In this document: in pieces, positions 40,501 to 54,889 of the stretch
Numbering within the stretch: the stretch's first letter is position 1
How the letters are laid out: each line of letters begins with the position of its first letter
Source of the DNA: Augochlora pura
Lineage: Eukaryota > Arthropoda > Insecta > Hymenoptera > Halictidae
Assembly: GCF_028453695.1 (NCBI RefSeq)
Contig: NC_135778.1
Span: forward strand, 30,493,214-30,557,213
DNA: 64,000 nucleotides
Direction: 5' to 3'
Notes under the pieces: model-generated
Seen by the model: the letters and a program-made list of their open reading frames with translations, nothing else
What the model was told of the DNA's origin: nothing
The model's database searches: none
Made by a program: the position numbers and the translations under genes

Positions 40501-43500
40501 AACTGTTGTGGTCGAAGTCCGCGGTACATACAGTCGGTGTATAAAGTATTCGTACACCTTTTCAAAACGAACATATAACTTTTTCTCATAATTCAGCCAA
40601 GCGACCTTGACATTTTTGGAACGTTAGAAAGATAGTCTACTAAACAATGGCTAAGAAATTCGAGATAGCATAAAAATAGATATCGAAATTAACTTGATTT
40701 AACTAGATATCAGATATTTATACAAATTTGTATTTTTAGAGGGTCATTTTATAAATATCAGGCCCGTGGCACGTTATAAATTCTTTATAACAATCGAAAT
40801 AAATAGGTGCGTAACATTTTTTCGTTTATGTCGGTCTTAAGAAGACTGTTTTGTAACAATTATTTTATTATTAAATATGCTTCCGTTTTATGAAAAATAA
40901 AGATTTATAGAAGAATTTTTAGTTTGTAGTACAATTGCCTTGACAACACTTTATTCAGATATAAATTATTTTATATACATATGTATATTTTATATACATA
41001 TGTATATTTTATATACCCTATGTATATTTTATATACATATGTATATTTTATATACATATGTATATTTTATATTATATAAATATTTTATATATATAAATTA
41101 TTTTCTTGTCTGTAGTAATGTAAAATAGTATTGTTGACGACAATTGCAAGAAATAGAAGTTATTAATTGCGAACAATTGATAAATATTGTATAATGACTG
41201 TAATCATTTCTATTATAACAATCTGCAACGATGGGTATAATAGAAGATTATACTAGGCTAATCATAATAATATGTGTTATTATGATTATAATTATAACTG
41301 TTACTGTAATTATATTGTTATATATATGTTAATAATAATATCTATTGACATAATAATAGCAATATTAATATAAATAATAAGAAGAACTTCATTTCTTAAA
41401 CGGATGATCCATTTGTGATTACAATTATAGTTGATACTATTACAGTAATTATGTCATTATTTAAGTTAATAATAACATTTATAATCGTTATAATTATAAT
41501 TAAAACTCTCACTGTAATTACATTTTTATACTTATTCTTGCAAATGATTGCAACGCAAACGTTTACAGTGCTTACATTATTATATCTATTATTGCAGTTA
41601 ATACTTAGCTATTAATAGTAAGTATAACAATATAGTTACTATAACAACATCCTTCATGTTTTGTATTTGTTTGCCCTACTTCGCGTTTCATTTGATTTTG
41701 GTTGGGAACGCGTAAAATAAGCGTCTAATAATAATATTGGGAAATGCGTCGGTTTTACCCGCAAATTCGCAATTAATTGAGAGCGGAACAATGAATGAGT
41801 AATTTGTGTACGCGGATAGGATTCAATGCGACACAGTGGAACCAATGTCCCGACATTAATTCTGCAAATTCGGTTGATTAGACCTTTTAGACCCGCATGA
41901 TTTATGCGTTTCTCATTACGCGCAACCCCCGGGCGAGCTGTTAGAAATGATATCTCGGGCGATTAGACTGTGGACGAACGAGCACATAATTGCGATGAAA
42001 TCCTACGTTTATCCACGTAAAGGCGGATCTCAAATGATAACGCTTTGTTCTGCATCGAAATTTGTTAGGCCACTTCGTAAGTTTCTGTTATTTATTGTTC
42101 TGCTGTTTAATACTTCGAGTACCTTGCTTTCTATATTATTACATCTTTCGATTTCGATATCGAATTTTTAATTGTAATTATTATTATCAAATTAAATTTT
42201 TATTCAGTTAATTTAAATAAAACTCAATGTTCTCGTTAAAGTTACTAAACTCATAAAAATTATTACAGAATTGTTGTAAGAAGAGAGAAAATTTTATACA
42301 GTGTTTGTGAACAATATAATATAAATAGAATGAAGTGATAGGAACATATAATCTAAAACAGCACGAGCAAATATTGTGACGAACAAAAGACTTTTGCTTT
42401 CAATTTGTAAGATAGCAACAAATTGAAAAACATTACCGCCCGATTCAAGATGAAACTAATAAATTGTGAAATCTCAAAAAACATGTCTTTAAGAAATATT
42501 TCTTGTTTATAAAATATTTGTATAATTTTTGTCCTTCGAAATTTGATTTTATCTCATATAATATTTTATAATACTGTTAATAATGTTTTAGAGATTTAAG
42601 CACATCAAGTTTGGTAAACTATGTAAGTTGTGGCAACAATTATAATGGTAGGGATATCTATAGGACATCTATCTTTTGTCAATATTTATTGTTATGTTAT
42701 ACTTATTATCACGATTGTTAATTGTTACGAATATTCAATAAGGGATTCATATAATACTCTTCCATTTATTCGGCTTTGGGATTCCGATAATTGTAAATTA
42801 AAACATTGGGGGATTACTTATTTTTATCCGTCCGATCAGAAGAATTTTCAATTACTGTGATCACGCGAACCCATCATTAATGTTCGCAGTCGGTGGAGCT
42901 AGTAAATTATAAAAGGTCGTATCAACTAAATTATAATTAATGGTACGCTCTACGGTCGAAAGTTAGGGATCGATTTCATAATGAATGAAGCGCGGTCTTA
43001 AAAATTTAGGAAATATGTTTCCGAGATACATTTTGGTACAAATTAGGCTAATAATAACGATAAAATATGTTAATAGACTCATTAATATATTTGTATGCTC
43101 ACATAATATAATAATAATAATAATAGTAAGTAACGTAGAAGACCAAAAACATATATGTAGTTTGTTATTTTTAAAAAATTACTATTGATGTTACTTCGAC
43201 AGATTATGATCCATTATAAATGACACATTATACATATTAATATTATTGAAATGTGAAAATACTATTGTAATAGTAATAAGCGTAACGTATAATGTTCATA
43301 GCATTACGATTCTTTAAAAACTGTACCATTATTATAAATATATTCTATTAGAATTTTTCTAATTAAAAATTTATAAACGTGATGATATTATTAGTTAGAT
43401 ATCATTACGTGATCATATTATTAGAGTTATCAGTTGCAATTTTTGAAAAGCCACTGACGTTACTTTATTCCTTTGTTATAACCTTCTAATTGAATATTTC

Positions 43501-44298
43501 GGAGCATGTTTCATACATAATTTGTTAAAAATATTTTTCGTAAATCTCTTTTAGAAGTGTCATCATAATTAAAACTGATTCTAAAGCCTCATTATTTTTG
43601 CAGAGTAGGTGCTATTAACTAAAAATAGATGCAACAAATGAATAGAACGCCATTAACAAAATTCTTACACTATATTATAAAAGAGCAGTACTTGTAAATT
43701 GTTTCAAAATATCAAAACATACATTAAGACTTTGTAATTTTGGAATACAATATCTAAATTATTTTATCTGTACATTTGAAACAACTTCTATCCAGGGTGA
43801 TTAATTGCAATTAGTGTACATTAGAATAACAGCGACAGTAATGATTAAAATGATCAATGTATTACCTCGACAATGGAACATCTGCAGATAGAAAATATTA
43901 TTAGGGTGTAAAGTTTCTTATTTTCGTTTAGAACTTTGGGAATAGAAAAGAAATCAGTGGAATTTAAAATAGACGAAGACGTCGGGTAATTAGTCATACG
44001 ACAGTTTTCTGGGTCAAAAAGTTGCGCGCACTAATGACGTGTGAAGCGAACGGCACCGTTCATCGATCCTACCGCCATGTTGAAAAGGAGTGTGAGAGAT
44101 GTTCTCAGGATCTCTTTAACTGTATACCATACACTATATGATATTTCATCCGAAAAGAAATTAGTTTAAAAAATGACAATACATTATAGAAATCTATATT
44201 ATTAACGGAACTATTACATCGTCTCGAGCAACTTTATCACTAATTTTAGAAACGTTAACCTGGTAATCGGAAATTAACTTTTGCTTGTTCAACAACGT
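37560..44298. other. Non-coding, mixed AT-rich DNA and GC islands
   Basis: GC-richer islands at about 39880-40540 and 41690-42060 stand out. The 145-codon frame at 37625-38062 resembles nothing and is treated as chance. AT/TAA-rich simple sequence fills about 41170-41640 and 43080-43130. Confidence 0.4.
40966..41075. repeat. 19-bp AT-rich minisatellite
   Basis: Unit TATTTTATATACATATGTA repeated about five to six times with one variant unit (ATACCCTATG). Confidence 0.85.
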
Positions 44299-44400
44299 TA
44301 GTGAGTTATTAACGAAAAATATTGACCAATGAGAAGCGAGTACCGCCGACGCGAAATGGCTGAGCCAATGAACGATACAGAGCTTCAACCGCTCGTTGAC
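44299..44400. repeat. Repeat of the CCAATGAGAAGCGAG family
   Basis: GAGTTATTAACGAAAAATAT then TGACCAATGAGAAGCGAG matches the inverse of the right arm at 11650-11690. The TTAACGA part also resembles the outer ends of the foldback at 46182. Confidence 0.6.
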
Positions 44401-46181
44401 TCTGCCCCCTAGCGCCAGTGGAACTCATTTCTAACATCATTGGTATTAACTAAATTTTCCAATGTGATTACTCAGAGAAAATTCCATTTTTATTACAGAG
44501 CTTTCCAAAACGTTTCTTTCTTAGTTCGAATAATGAAAGAAATATACTCGTCCAAAATATTACAACCGTATTACGACCGTTCGAAGTTTCTCTTCCCGGC
44601 AGTAAATGTAGACGACACCCTCGAAGCGTTCTTAGGGTTGTTACCCTGGTGGAAATTGAATGTTTTTGTCGATTGCACATCGTTTCTGTCGAGTGTGGTA
44701 AATTGCTCTGTAAGATGTTGACATAGTCAACACCAGTCGATTGTCCAGCGATTTTAACTAATTCTCCAACACCTCTCACGAGAAAACAATCCCAGGGAAT
44801 TATATCTAGAGCCGACAGCGAATTTGACAACTGATTGAATATTTTGTATATTAAGACCGTCTGACGGTTTGCACTATACCCTTTCCCTTTTTCTCTTTGA
44901 TTGAATAACCCTGAACACTAGAGAAAATGTTTATTGCTTTCTAAACAATCCATAAACAAGCCACTATCATTTTTGGGAATGTAGTCTGGTCAGATATATT
45001 TAATATTTAATTTTCATATATAATATATGCGTATATTTAACTGTAATCATTTGTACAAAATTTATGAGCAACTCAGTTCATATGTATGCCATTATATTAT
45101 ACAATATATATAAATTTATTATTCTGTATACATATAATCAGAAATTTGCATATATGGGCATAGATGAGGCAGGTAATAATTAACAGTGGTTGATGGACCG
45201 AAATTAAACTATTTATAATAAAGAAATCGGCTCGCAGAAAATTCCACCGGCGGAAGTATCGCTCCCGGTATAAAAAATCCTTTCGAAAGAATCATAATCG
45301 CGGGAAGTGCCATTCGTGATACATTGGTCGCATGGTACTCAATGGAGTGTTCGACCAACAAGAGATAAGCCCTCGAAAGCCCTTCAGCGTTCCCCGCAAT
45401 GAAGTGCCTATGAACGCTAGATGTCAAGAATACACTATCTATATGCGCCAGAACCGACTATAGAACTCTCAAACTGTTGCATTGGTACTGTTCCATGTAG
45501 ACGATTTTTCTCTTTTTAATTTACCCTGCAGTTCGATCCTGCGCTTCGTCCTAAGTATACGTTTCACTTTTTTTTGTCCAAGCAATGACGTAACGATGTA
45601 ACGCTGTATTGTTTCAAATGGTTTTTATTAATATACGGTCATTGAAATGTGACATAACACATTTATCAATGAAATGAATGCGTAAAACATAAAAAATAAA
45701 TCATTAGAAGAATTTAATGTACCCAATACGCTATCTTCAGCTTACTAAAATTATTAAAAAGAAAAATATATCTTTTTTCGTTTCTATTTCTTAGATCGAT
45801 TTACAACTCTTTTTAAAATGAGATTTTAATATAATATGGTTTGTTGATAAATATTTAATACCTATTTTGTTTATATTCACCACGATGCATATTTACAGGG
45901 TGAAAAAAGTGATTTTTATTCACAAAACTGAAGGCAAAAATCATACATATATTTTTAAATCCATGTTTTCGATAGACAAATTTAATTGCTTGAAAAATTT
46001 CCGAAAAAACAATTTGTTAAACAGTATTTAATAAATAAAAATATTATTAAAAATAACAAATAAATTTATAATTTTTTTAAACAATGCTCTGTAAGAATAT
46101 AGAAACTAACAGTAAGCAATATCGATATACAGGGTGATTACGGAAACATTGGGAAATGGGGGGGTCCCTGAGGCCATTTCA

Positions 46182-47759
46182 AGTAACCTTTTCCTTTGCC
46201 GAAATGCAATCCGCGGCTTTGTTAACGACTTATTAATGATAAAAGATTGTTGTGCGCGCACGAGGATTCAATCTGCTGCTACGCGCGCGAGCCAGCTGAC
46301 TGATGCCGGGTGGCGACTGCTTTGAACCACGATCAAAGTAACGAACTCAAAGTAACGAATTTCCTATTAATTTCAAAAATGTCACTAATATTATTAATGG
46401 AAAACTCACTCATTCAGTTGTAAATGTTGTAATCCATGTATGTAAAACGAGACAGATTACACTAACGTTCACTTTCACTGCACTATTATTCCACACTGAT
46501 CAGGAATTATGCTTCCATGTAGGTATTGCATGAACACCCAAAATATCTTGTACTGTTGTCGCGGCACATACATTTTAAAAAAAAATCTGGAATGGAACTG
46601 ACGGTGTGCACGAAGAACTTCACGGAGACTATGTCGATCGTCATAGCAACGCAGACTATGGTTTTAAAGAAATCTGAGATGCTCTGGCGAAAAGTAGCAC
46701 TTCTAAACTGCAACACGGTGTAAGGATTTTACGACGAAAACTAGACTGGTACGCCGGCAGAATAGTCGACGGTGAAAGTCATAAAATAAGGCTGAATGAG
46801 ACAGATGTTTCGAGTGTTTTGAAGCATCGAAGGATCTTTCACAGACAATGAGGGAAAAGACTGTGACGGTGGAAATTACGTGAACTCCTTCCTACAGAAA
46901 TTTGGCCACACGCAGGCTGCAGATGTTAGAATGAGACAGCTTCAAGTGACCTTGGGATCATTGCTTAGGAACCGTGGGACATCTGCAGCCTGCGTGTGGT
47001 CAAACTGTAGGAAGGAGTTTCCGTAATTTTCACCGTCATAGTCTTTTCCCTGATTGTCTGTGAAAGATTCTTCGGCCGCACAGGATTTCGATGTTCCAAA
47101 ACGCTCGAAACATCCGTTTAATTCATTCCCTATTTTATGACTTTCACTGTCGACCATTCTGGCTTTCGTCTGAAAATACTTACACCGTGTTGCAGTTTGG
47201 AAGTGCTGTTTTTCGTCAGAGCATCTCAGATTTCTTTAAAACCATAGTCTGCGTTGCTATGACGATCGACATAGTCTGCGTGCACACCGTCAGTTTCGTT
47301 CCAGATTTCATACCTGTATCTTCGCCGTTTTTTAAAATGTACGCGCCGCGACAACGGTACAAGATATTTTGGTTGTTTGTGCAATACCTACATGAAGGCA
47401 TAATTCGTGATCAGTGTGGAATAATAGTGCAGTGAAAGTGAACGTTAATGTAATCTGTGTCGTTTTACATACATGCATTAGAATATTTACAACTGAATGG
47501 GTGAGTTTTTCGTAAATAATATTTGCGAAATTTTTGAAATTAATAGGACATTTCTAAAATCTTTATTTGTTACTTCGAACGCAGCTAAAATTCGGAGCGC
47601 AGACCTCTCCTTCCGTCGCGCCCCGGGAATGAGATAGACTTCAGTCAATTGGTTCGCATGCGCAGCAGCAGGAAAAATCGTCCGCGCGCAGCTATCTTTT
47701 TTCATTAATAACTCGTTAACAAAGCCGCGGTTTGTATTTCGGCAAAGGAAAAGGTTACT
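46182..47759. mobile_element. 1.58-kb foldback element with arms of about 750 bp
   Basis: Left arm 46182-46926 and right arm 46979-47759 are inverted copies around a 52-base spacer. Tips are AGTAACCTTTTCCTTTGCCG and its inverse. Centre-proximal ends are GCAGGCTGCAGATGT and ACATCTGCAGCCTGC. Arms differ by substitutions and a few indels, so they are old or evolving apart. The same peptide (SISDFFKTIVCVAMTIDIV) can be read from both arms, on opposite strands, without known homology. A CAGGGTG-type repeat end (46131) lies just outside the left arm only, and no clear target duplication is seen. Confidence 0.9.
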
Positions 47760-50700
47760 AAATAAATCATCTGATTTAAGGTATTAATAAATAAATATCT
47801 AAACAAATTGTTAATTAAATAAATACAGTGCTATACAATTCTATAACTTCTAAGAATAATAACATAATCGTGCCGCCATTATTAACTTAACCTATACGAA
47901 TTGCCTTCGTAGAACAAATCTTTCAACAACATGGAAACGCATTTGCCCACTTGATTCTAAATTCTGTTAGTATTCTGGCCAAATGGAATAGCATTACTCC
48001 TACAACCTGTGCTACAAATCGATGACGTCAGAGGAGCATTGTACCCGCCGGACAATTTCATTATTAAATATGCCTAGACCGCAGTTGGGCAAAATTTCAC
48101 TCGAATTACGGATTAAAGATAAAGATTAACGAATCAAGTTTTAATCAAAGCTATCGAATAAATATTCGATCAAAATAAGATTTATCCGATTAAGAATACA
48201 TCCGTACAGAAAGACATATAAAAACTAATTTATTTTTATAGAAATGCTAGAATATAAGAAAGATTTTTTTATTCTGTATTACATTTTCAAATTATAAGAA
48301 TAAAAAATTATTCGAATAAAAATTTATGCAGACAAAGAATCGTTTGAATAAATAAATAGATAGAATATAATTTACGATGAAAAATGAATTATTTGACTAA
48401 AAGAGATATTCCGATTATTTTAAACAAATATTTTTTTGGAAATAATCCGAATAAGGCTCAACTCTGACCCAGACGTTATCTATTGGATTTGGGCAGGTCA
48501 TTATGTTATTTTAAGCGAATGAACATTCGTAATTTTTTCACATTTATTAATAATATATAATTTATAAATAAGATAACTTATTAATAATATAATTTTTCTC
48601 ACCAGTACTTATGTGCATAATCATGATGGAATACAGTATTTCCGTCTAGAAGTGGCATATTCTCAACTGTTTTCTACAAGTTTCGTTACTAGAACGTTTC
48701 TGCAGATGCAATTAGGAGTTGGCAAGTATGGCTGCCTCCGTCAAAATGAACAATGCGAAGGACATGAGGAATAGAGTGTTCACTCCATCTAATAAAGTCT
48801 TTTGTCCATCGCGTAACTCACCCAATAATGATTCAGAATTTAAAAACGTGGAAGGGGTTCAGTGAAACTTAGTTTAGGCTGAGGCTAGGCGGAATTTAGT
48901 TTGTAGTTAAGGATCATTCTTTCCAGCTCCCAGTAGCACTAGTCCATAATACGATTGATTTAATCGGACCTCCACTGCACGATCTAATATATCTTCATAT
49001 TATAAGCAAATTATTTTCTTGAGCCGATGTTCGCTATCAGATTGATCCAATATCCGAGTTTATTCATGCAGAATCGATTACTTTTGTATTAATCCTATGA
49101 AATTACATTTTTTACCGGTCGATGCATCAACTAATGTAATTTTTAGCGAAAGCTAAAAAGGGTTTGGACGTTTCTTTTTGGAAACGCAGGTTTCCTCCTT
49201 CCTTTGAACCGATCCCAAATGACTTTCCTTTAGTGCATTTAATCCGCTCATCTACTGGTTTTCCGTCTGGCATCGCTTTCTAATGGATTCACAAGCATTG
49301 ATGTCATCCCTGCAGCTTATGAAATGACGACGCCTACGGTGGCACGAACAATGCATCGCGGGACCAAAATGTAAAACCCGAATACACATTCTCGTATAAC
49401 GATATCAAATCTTGTCAAATTATTATATGCTTACGAATACATATGTACGTGTTATATAGTAAGTAAGAGAGAATGATAAACATTATTTAGGTGATGCTCA
49501 ATTATTTTTAACTTCAAGTTAACACATCTTAGAAACGGCAGAAAATACCCTGAGAATTTTAAATATATATAATATGTTAAGGATTCTATAACGATTGGGA
49601 AAAAGTTGCTTTAAATGATTTAAATGATTTAAATCGTATGAATCCTTCAGTTCCCGTTTGCAGGTAACTTTTGGGACATCCATATTTAATGTTAGGTTAC
49701 GTTGTACTTGAAATATGACTTGGGGAGAAGGATATAAATCAAAGATTTATTTTTTATTTGACTTTATCTTCTGGTACAATTTCAATGACGGTGGTAGACA
49801 TTAGTCGATGACATACATGGCCGTCCGAAAATTCTAATGCGTTTAAAAACTAATTGCAAGGGACAAGTTTGTATACTAGAATAACCAGCAGCATAGCAAC
49901 ATAACTGTTTGGTTTGTTTGATTATTTTAATAACATACACGTAGATTAAAGTATTTTGTATTTTCTTATTTTATACAGTAATAATAAACAAAACATCATT
50001 TATATTAAAATTGTGTACGTTTAGTTTTTCTCCTTCGCATGACACAGATTTGGCCGACACTGTTGTCATCGACAAATTGTCATGGATACCAGACTTATCA
50101 TTATTGGGTTTCACTGATAACAGCTTTTATCGACGTTAGTGATAATCGACACCGTTTACATCGATGCTGTCGTTATAGACGACATTTACATGATTGACAT
50201 TGCATATTGTTAATAATATACAGAGAGTCAAAAAGAACACATTGCATTATATCTCTACGTAATAATTTTCTAAATCCAAAATGCTATTTAAAAGTTATCA
50301 GTTATTCGAATGGACGAACGTTTTATATTGCTGGATAAAAACAAGTAGCAAAATCGCAGACAAAAGCTAGATTTTGATTATACACATATTGTATATAAAA
50401 GGTTTTTCAAAAATTTGCTTGCAAATGAATTGATTTGAAACAGATTTTTTCGAGGAGCATGCATGTATATATTTACAATACTAAATAAAAGTGTAGTTAT
50501 ATAATTAAATGTTATATTAAAAATTTAATACAATCGAAGATGTAATAATAAAAATAATTTGTAATAAAAATCGATTATAATTAAATATTGTATTCAAAAT
50601 TTAATATAATTGATCTCAGTTCTACTTAAAATCAACTAATTCTTATAAAAAATGTTCTATACTTTAGTATGTTGAAAAATATTTTGGTAAATTATTCAAC

Positions 50701-53700
50701 GCGTTATTTAAATATGATACTTTCCAAACACAGTACTTTGACAAAGATTTTTTCATTCAAGACTTTAATTTCAAGAAAAACGAATTGGAAAATCTGCCAA
50801 TTCGCATACATAGCTTATGTATAGCTACAAGTAGAATTCATCAGGCTATGGTCAGGCGTACTAGTTGATCCTTATTTCATAGTACGATGTTTCAAATCCA
50901 TTTTTCTCGAAAACAGAGCCTCGGAACAAAAATATTATTTCACATTTCCTTCTTGATTTTTCATCAGGTATCGTCCTATGTATGAATAAATTTACATTTA
51001 TACAGGATAAATTAAAAAAAAAAACTATCTAAATGAATCCCAACGTCTCTGTCAAACAGCAACAAATCGTTGTAAAATAAAATAAAATATAAAAACGCTA
51101 CGAATTTATTCCCCAAACCCAATACTATGTCGCCTAATTCTGTGCATATTAACCATTCCTGCTAATAAGTTTTGCAACAAGTCCCAATCCTCGTATTAAC
51201 GTACAATTTCATGGCTATTAGCCTTCAGAGCACAACGGCGCAGAACTTCTAAGTAGTGTTTCCATTATTCCGACGAACGGTTGAATGTATAAATTGGACG
51301 CGTATCAGCGAGCACGAATCCTCGATCCAAAAATAACAAGCGTCGCACGCAAATAGCTCTCGCATGAATTGCAGTTAATAACGCTTTGCTATTTATGCGA
51401 CGGGGAACTAGGCCGAACCGTTCGTTCCTGTCGTTTCTATTAAATGGACTCTTTCACCTGCTCGCAGGAGAGAATAAGGGAGAGCCTTTCATTGTGCGTC
51501 GCGCAATCTGTTTAAAAATTCGCGCGGGACACCAGCGTAACTTCTCCGCGTCGTCGCCGGCAAAAGACAGTCGATTATAGCCGGAGAACAATGCGAAATC
51601 AATTTCCTTTGTACGGCCGACAAACAATACATATTCGCAGCCAATTTCGCGTCAATTGTAACAAAATGTATGGGGCAACTGTGGATGGGCTTGCAACACA
51701 CCCGGTCGATGGATAAGACAGACTGGTCGAAATTTTGATACCGCGTGATTGGGCCAAAACGCTGAAAAGCTGGACAAACACTTATTAATAGTCATTAGAC
51801 ATTTATTAATAATTATAATATTATGTTATAATTATTATCAATCATGAGATACTTATCAATAATGCAACTTAAAACGCTTTATATTATGATTTTCATGATA
51901 TTTTCCATAATATTTTGTTTAATAAAATAGTAAATTTTTAAATTACTGGCTTACGGTATTTTAATATTAAACTTTTATAGAGAAGAGTTACCTTCAATTA
52001 TAAAAGAGTAAATTTTATTTTTAATTTCATTGCAAATAACAAATGCAAGAATATTGGAAAATCAGAGGAAAGATATTCGTAATTTATTTATTTGTAATAT
52101 ATATACTTACATTTAGTATGTAATGTACGTAGAAGGAAATTTTGTTAATAATTTTAACAAAATGAAGATAAGGTAATGTTGTTAATCATTTCAGTAAACA
52201 GAAGTTAATAAAGTTAATAATTTTAATATTTTAAAGATATTACAGATAATAATTTTAATACACTCAGAACAATGTAAAAAGTGTCTGTTTCGCAATTTAA
52301 ATGATTCCAGAGTTGTTACTACTTTGCAACATCTACTTTGCCACAAATCCATACAATATACAATCATTAATCGCTTTATGATGAATTTATTAAGGATTCT
52401 CACAACATTTGTCACTAATTTTGAATATTCGTTTATTATTAACAAAATTCAAAAAAAAAGTAAAGTAATTTCTGACACAATAAAAATTCTGCAATCACAT
52501 TTAAATAGCAGATTGAAAGGAAAAATCTTCCAAACTATAAAAAATAATTCCATGAAAATTCTGTTATTCGATCATTATATAATTAAAGATGCGCAATGCG
52601 TGAATACCAAATGCTTAAAATAGCATGATATCGTATAGGTAACCATGAAAACTGACGCAATTAAAAATTAGCAGTTGCTCTTGTAAATAATGCAACGCCG
52701 ATGATTGGCTACTGATGGCGTTAATAAAATTGTTGGCAGATTACGTAGAAACAATTTATCGCGCGTAAAATTAATAAAACGCTCCGCCGGCCTCCGCTCG
52801 CTTTGCAGACGCTTCGGGGCGAGTCTGCTGTCAAAGAGGTAAACTATGCAAACGCGTTAAGCTTTTTTCACGAATTCTTCGCAACCTCTTCGCCGGCGAA
52901 CCGGAAGACATCAAAGGAACAGTTCTGGCTCGTAACAGCCATTAGGTTGATTAATTCAGTGTTGCAACAGAAGGAGAAAGCACTCGAGCTTGATTGCCAA
53001 TCGTTGTCAAGTGTGAAGCGGTTTAGGAATCGCGTACAAACGGTCGTCAAACAATTCCGGCCGTGATAAGGCAAACATGTCTACGACGATACCGGCAGAA
53101 TGATGAATACTGGAGCTCCCTGATTCTCCGAGGTGCCGCTTCCGGCGCAGGTTTCGTACAGAAGTACCTGCAGCTTGCAATCTCGTGCAAGGAAACGTAT
53201 CGTTCGATATTCAATTTTTCAACGAATTCAAATTCTTCAGTAATTTACTTCTGGCAGCAAATATTTCTCAAATTATCCTTACATAACCAAAAATTCTGCA
53301 GATTAATTACTATTACTTTATATTATTATATATTATTTATACTTAATAATTATTATTAATTTACATTAGTGTAATACAACTTACGAACACAATTTTCAAA
53401 CGAATTTATATTTCTTAGTAATCGATAGTACTGACAATACTTTTGTAATTTATTCTTAAATGCCTAAAAATTGTTTAAATTAATTATGATCTCCAATTAT
53501 ACTGTTTGAAAGAAATTTATCATGAAAAATTAAATTCTTAAACTAAATCAAATTCTTTAATCATTTTACATATCTAAAAATCATATATCATTCTAAGTTT
53601 TGTTAGAACAATAAAAATTAATTTATAAAGTAGTTAATTTTTATAATTTAGGTATGTAAACAGAGATAATAATTTGCTAAACAATTCTCTGTGATATTTT

Positions 53701-54331
53701 ATTCTATTAAATTATTATGTTTGAGTACATTCTTAAATATGTAAAAGTTGTACGAATTGACTATTAGTATAATAAACATTATATTATTATAATTAGTGTC
53801 AATTTTTAATAATAGTGAAGTAAGGTAAAATATTTTTAGTAACCTTACAGAAAGATATAAATAGAATTTCATAGTACTTTATTTAATCACTTTAGTTCAT
53901 GAAATAGTTGATAATTCAAGCTTCTAATAAACATTTCATTCAAATCACTACTTAATGATACAGACGTCAATCTCATTTTTCAAACGGATCTTCCCATAAA
54001 ATTCTCGACTAAATTAGAGAAAAAAGTGTTTGACTGGTCTAAAATCTAATTGGAAATCGAAGCTGGAACTTTCGGAGTTTTGATTGGTCGATTAGTTCCC
54101 GCAGATGAACAACAACGATTTCGACAACGAATCGAACTAGGTACGATCTGACCCAATTAGACTAGCAATTCGAAAAATCCACTACATTGCTCAACGCCGT
54201 TACGAAAATTTCGCAAATTCAGATCGAAATTAGTGCTCACTTTACGATTACAAGCACCAATTTGGTAATTATTGTAACAGCTTAGAATCGACTTTGGTTT
54301 AAGTTAAAAATATGAATTGGATTCGATTAAT
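47760..54331. other. Non-coding stretch without recognised gene
   Basis: Mostly AT-rich. GC-richer islands at about 49150-49350, 51200-51780 and 52720-53180 carry short frames on both strands with no recognisable product. ATCGAC-type words recur loosely at about 50060-50180. Confidence 0.4.
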
Positions 54332-54509
54332 AATTTCTGAAATAAAAATTCATTCTTAGCATTGAAACTAACTAATAAATTGAAATTTAATATTTAACAA
54401 ACTACCTGTTACTATATTATTTATTGTAATATATTTTACTGTGTTAAATATTATAATTTTATTTAATAGTAAACTTCAATGCTGAGGATGAATGTTTATT
54501 TCAGAAATC
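54332..54509. repeat. Inverted repeat, 39-bp arms
   Basis: ATTTCTGAAATAAAAATTCA and onward (54333-54370) is mirrored by the arm ending TTTATTTCAGAAAT (54470-54508) with about four mismatches. The 100-bp loop is AT-rich and partly self-pairing. Confidence 0.75.
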
Positions 54510-54889
54510 ATTTGCTGAATTAAATTTACTTTTTTACATGTAAATCTAGGAGATTTGTTGAAATAATAAATAATATTAAAACGAAGGATAAATATAAAAT
54601 GTTGAATTTTAAACAAATTTGTATACCGTCAATTTTTACAAAAATCGTTTGTTCTCATGCTTCAAATATTAATGCTTATTAAATTATACTTTATACTATA
54701 TCTTTTTGATTTGAAAGGATCTAACAAATTTATGATGTTGAAAGTTAGCAATAATATTGATTTTATAACAGTTATCAATAACATGGATCGTAATGAATTA
54801 GCGCCAATAAAAACATTTAATACGATTGTATGTGTTTAAATATCGCGTTAATTTTCGAAGGGAATTCCTCGAAAGCGATACGAAGTTTA

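Noticed and set aside
40940..41128. 62-codon frame rich in Tyr/Ile
   Set aside because: Translation of the 19-bp minisatellite.
41415..41615. Hydrophobic 66-codon frame that looks like a membrane protein
   Set aside because: It comes from AT/TAA-rich simple sequence; Ile/Leu/Thr richness follows from composition.
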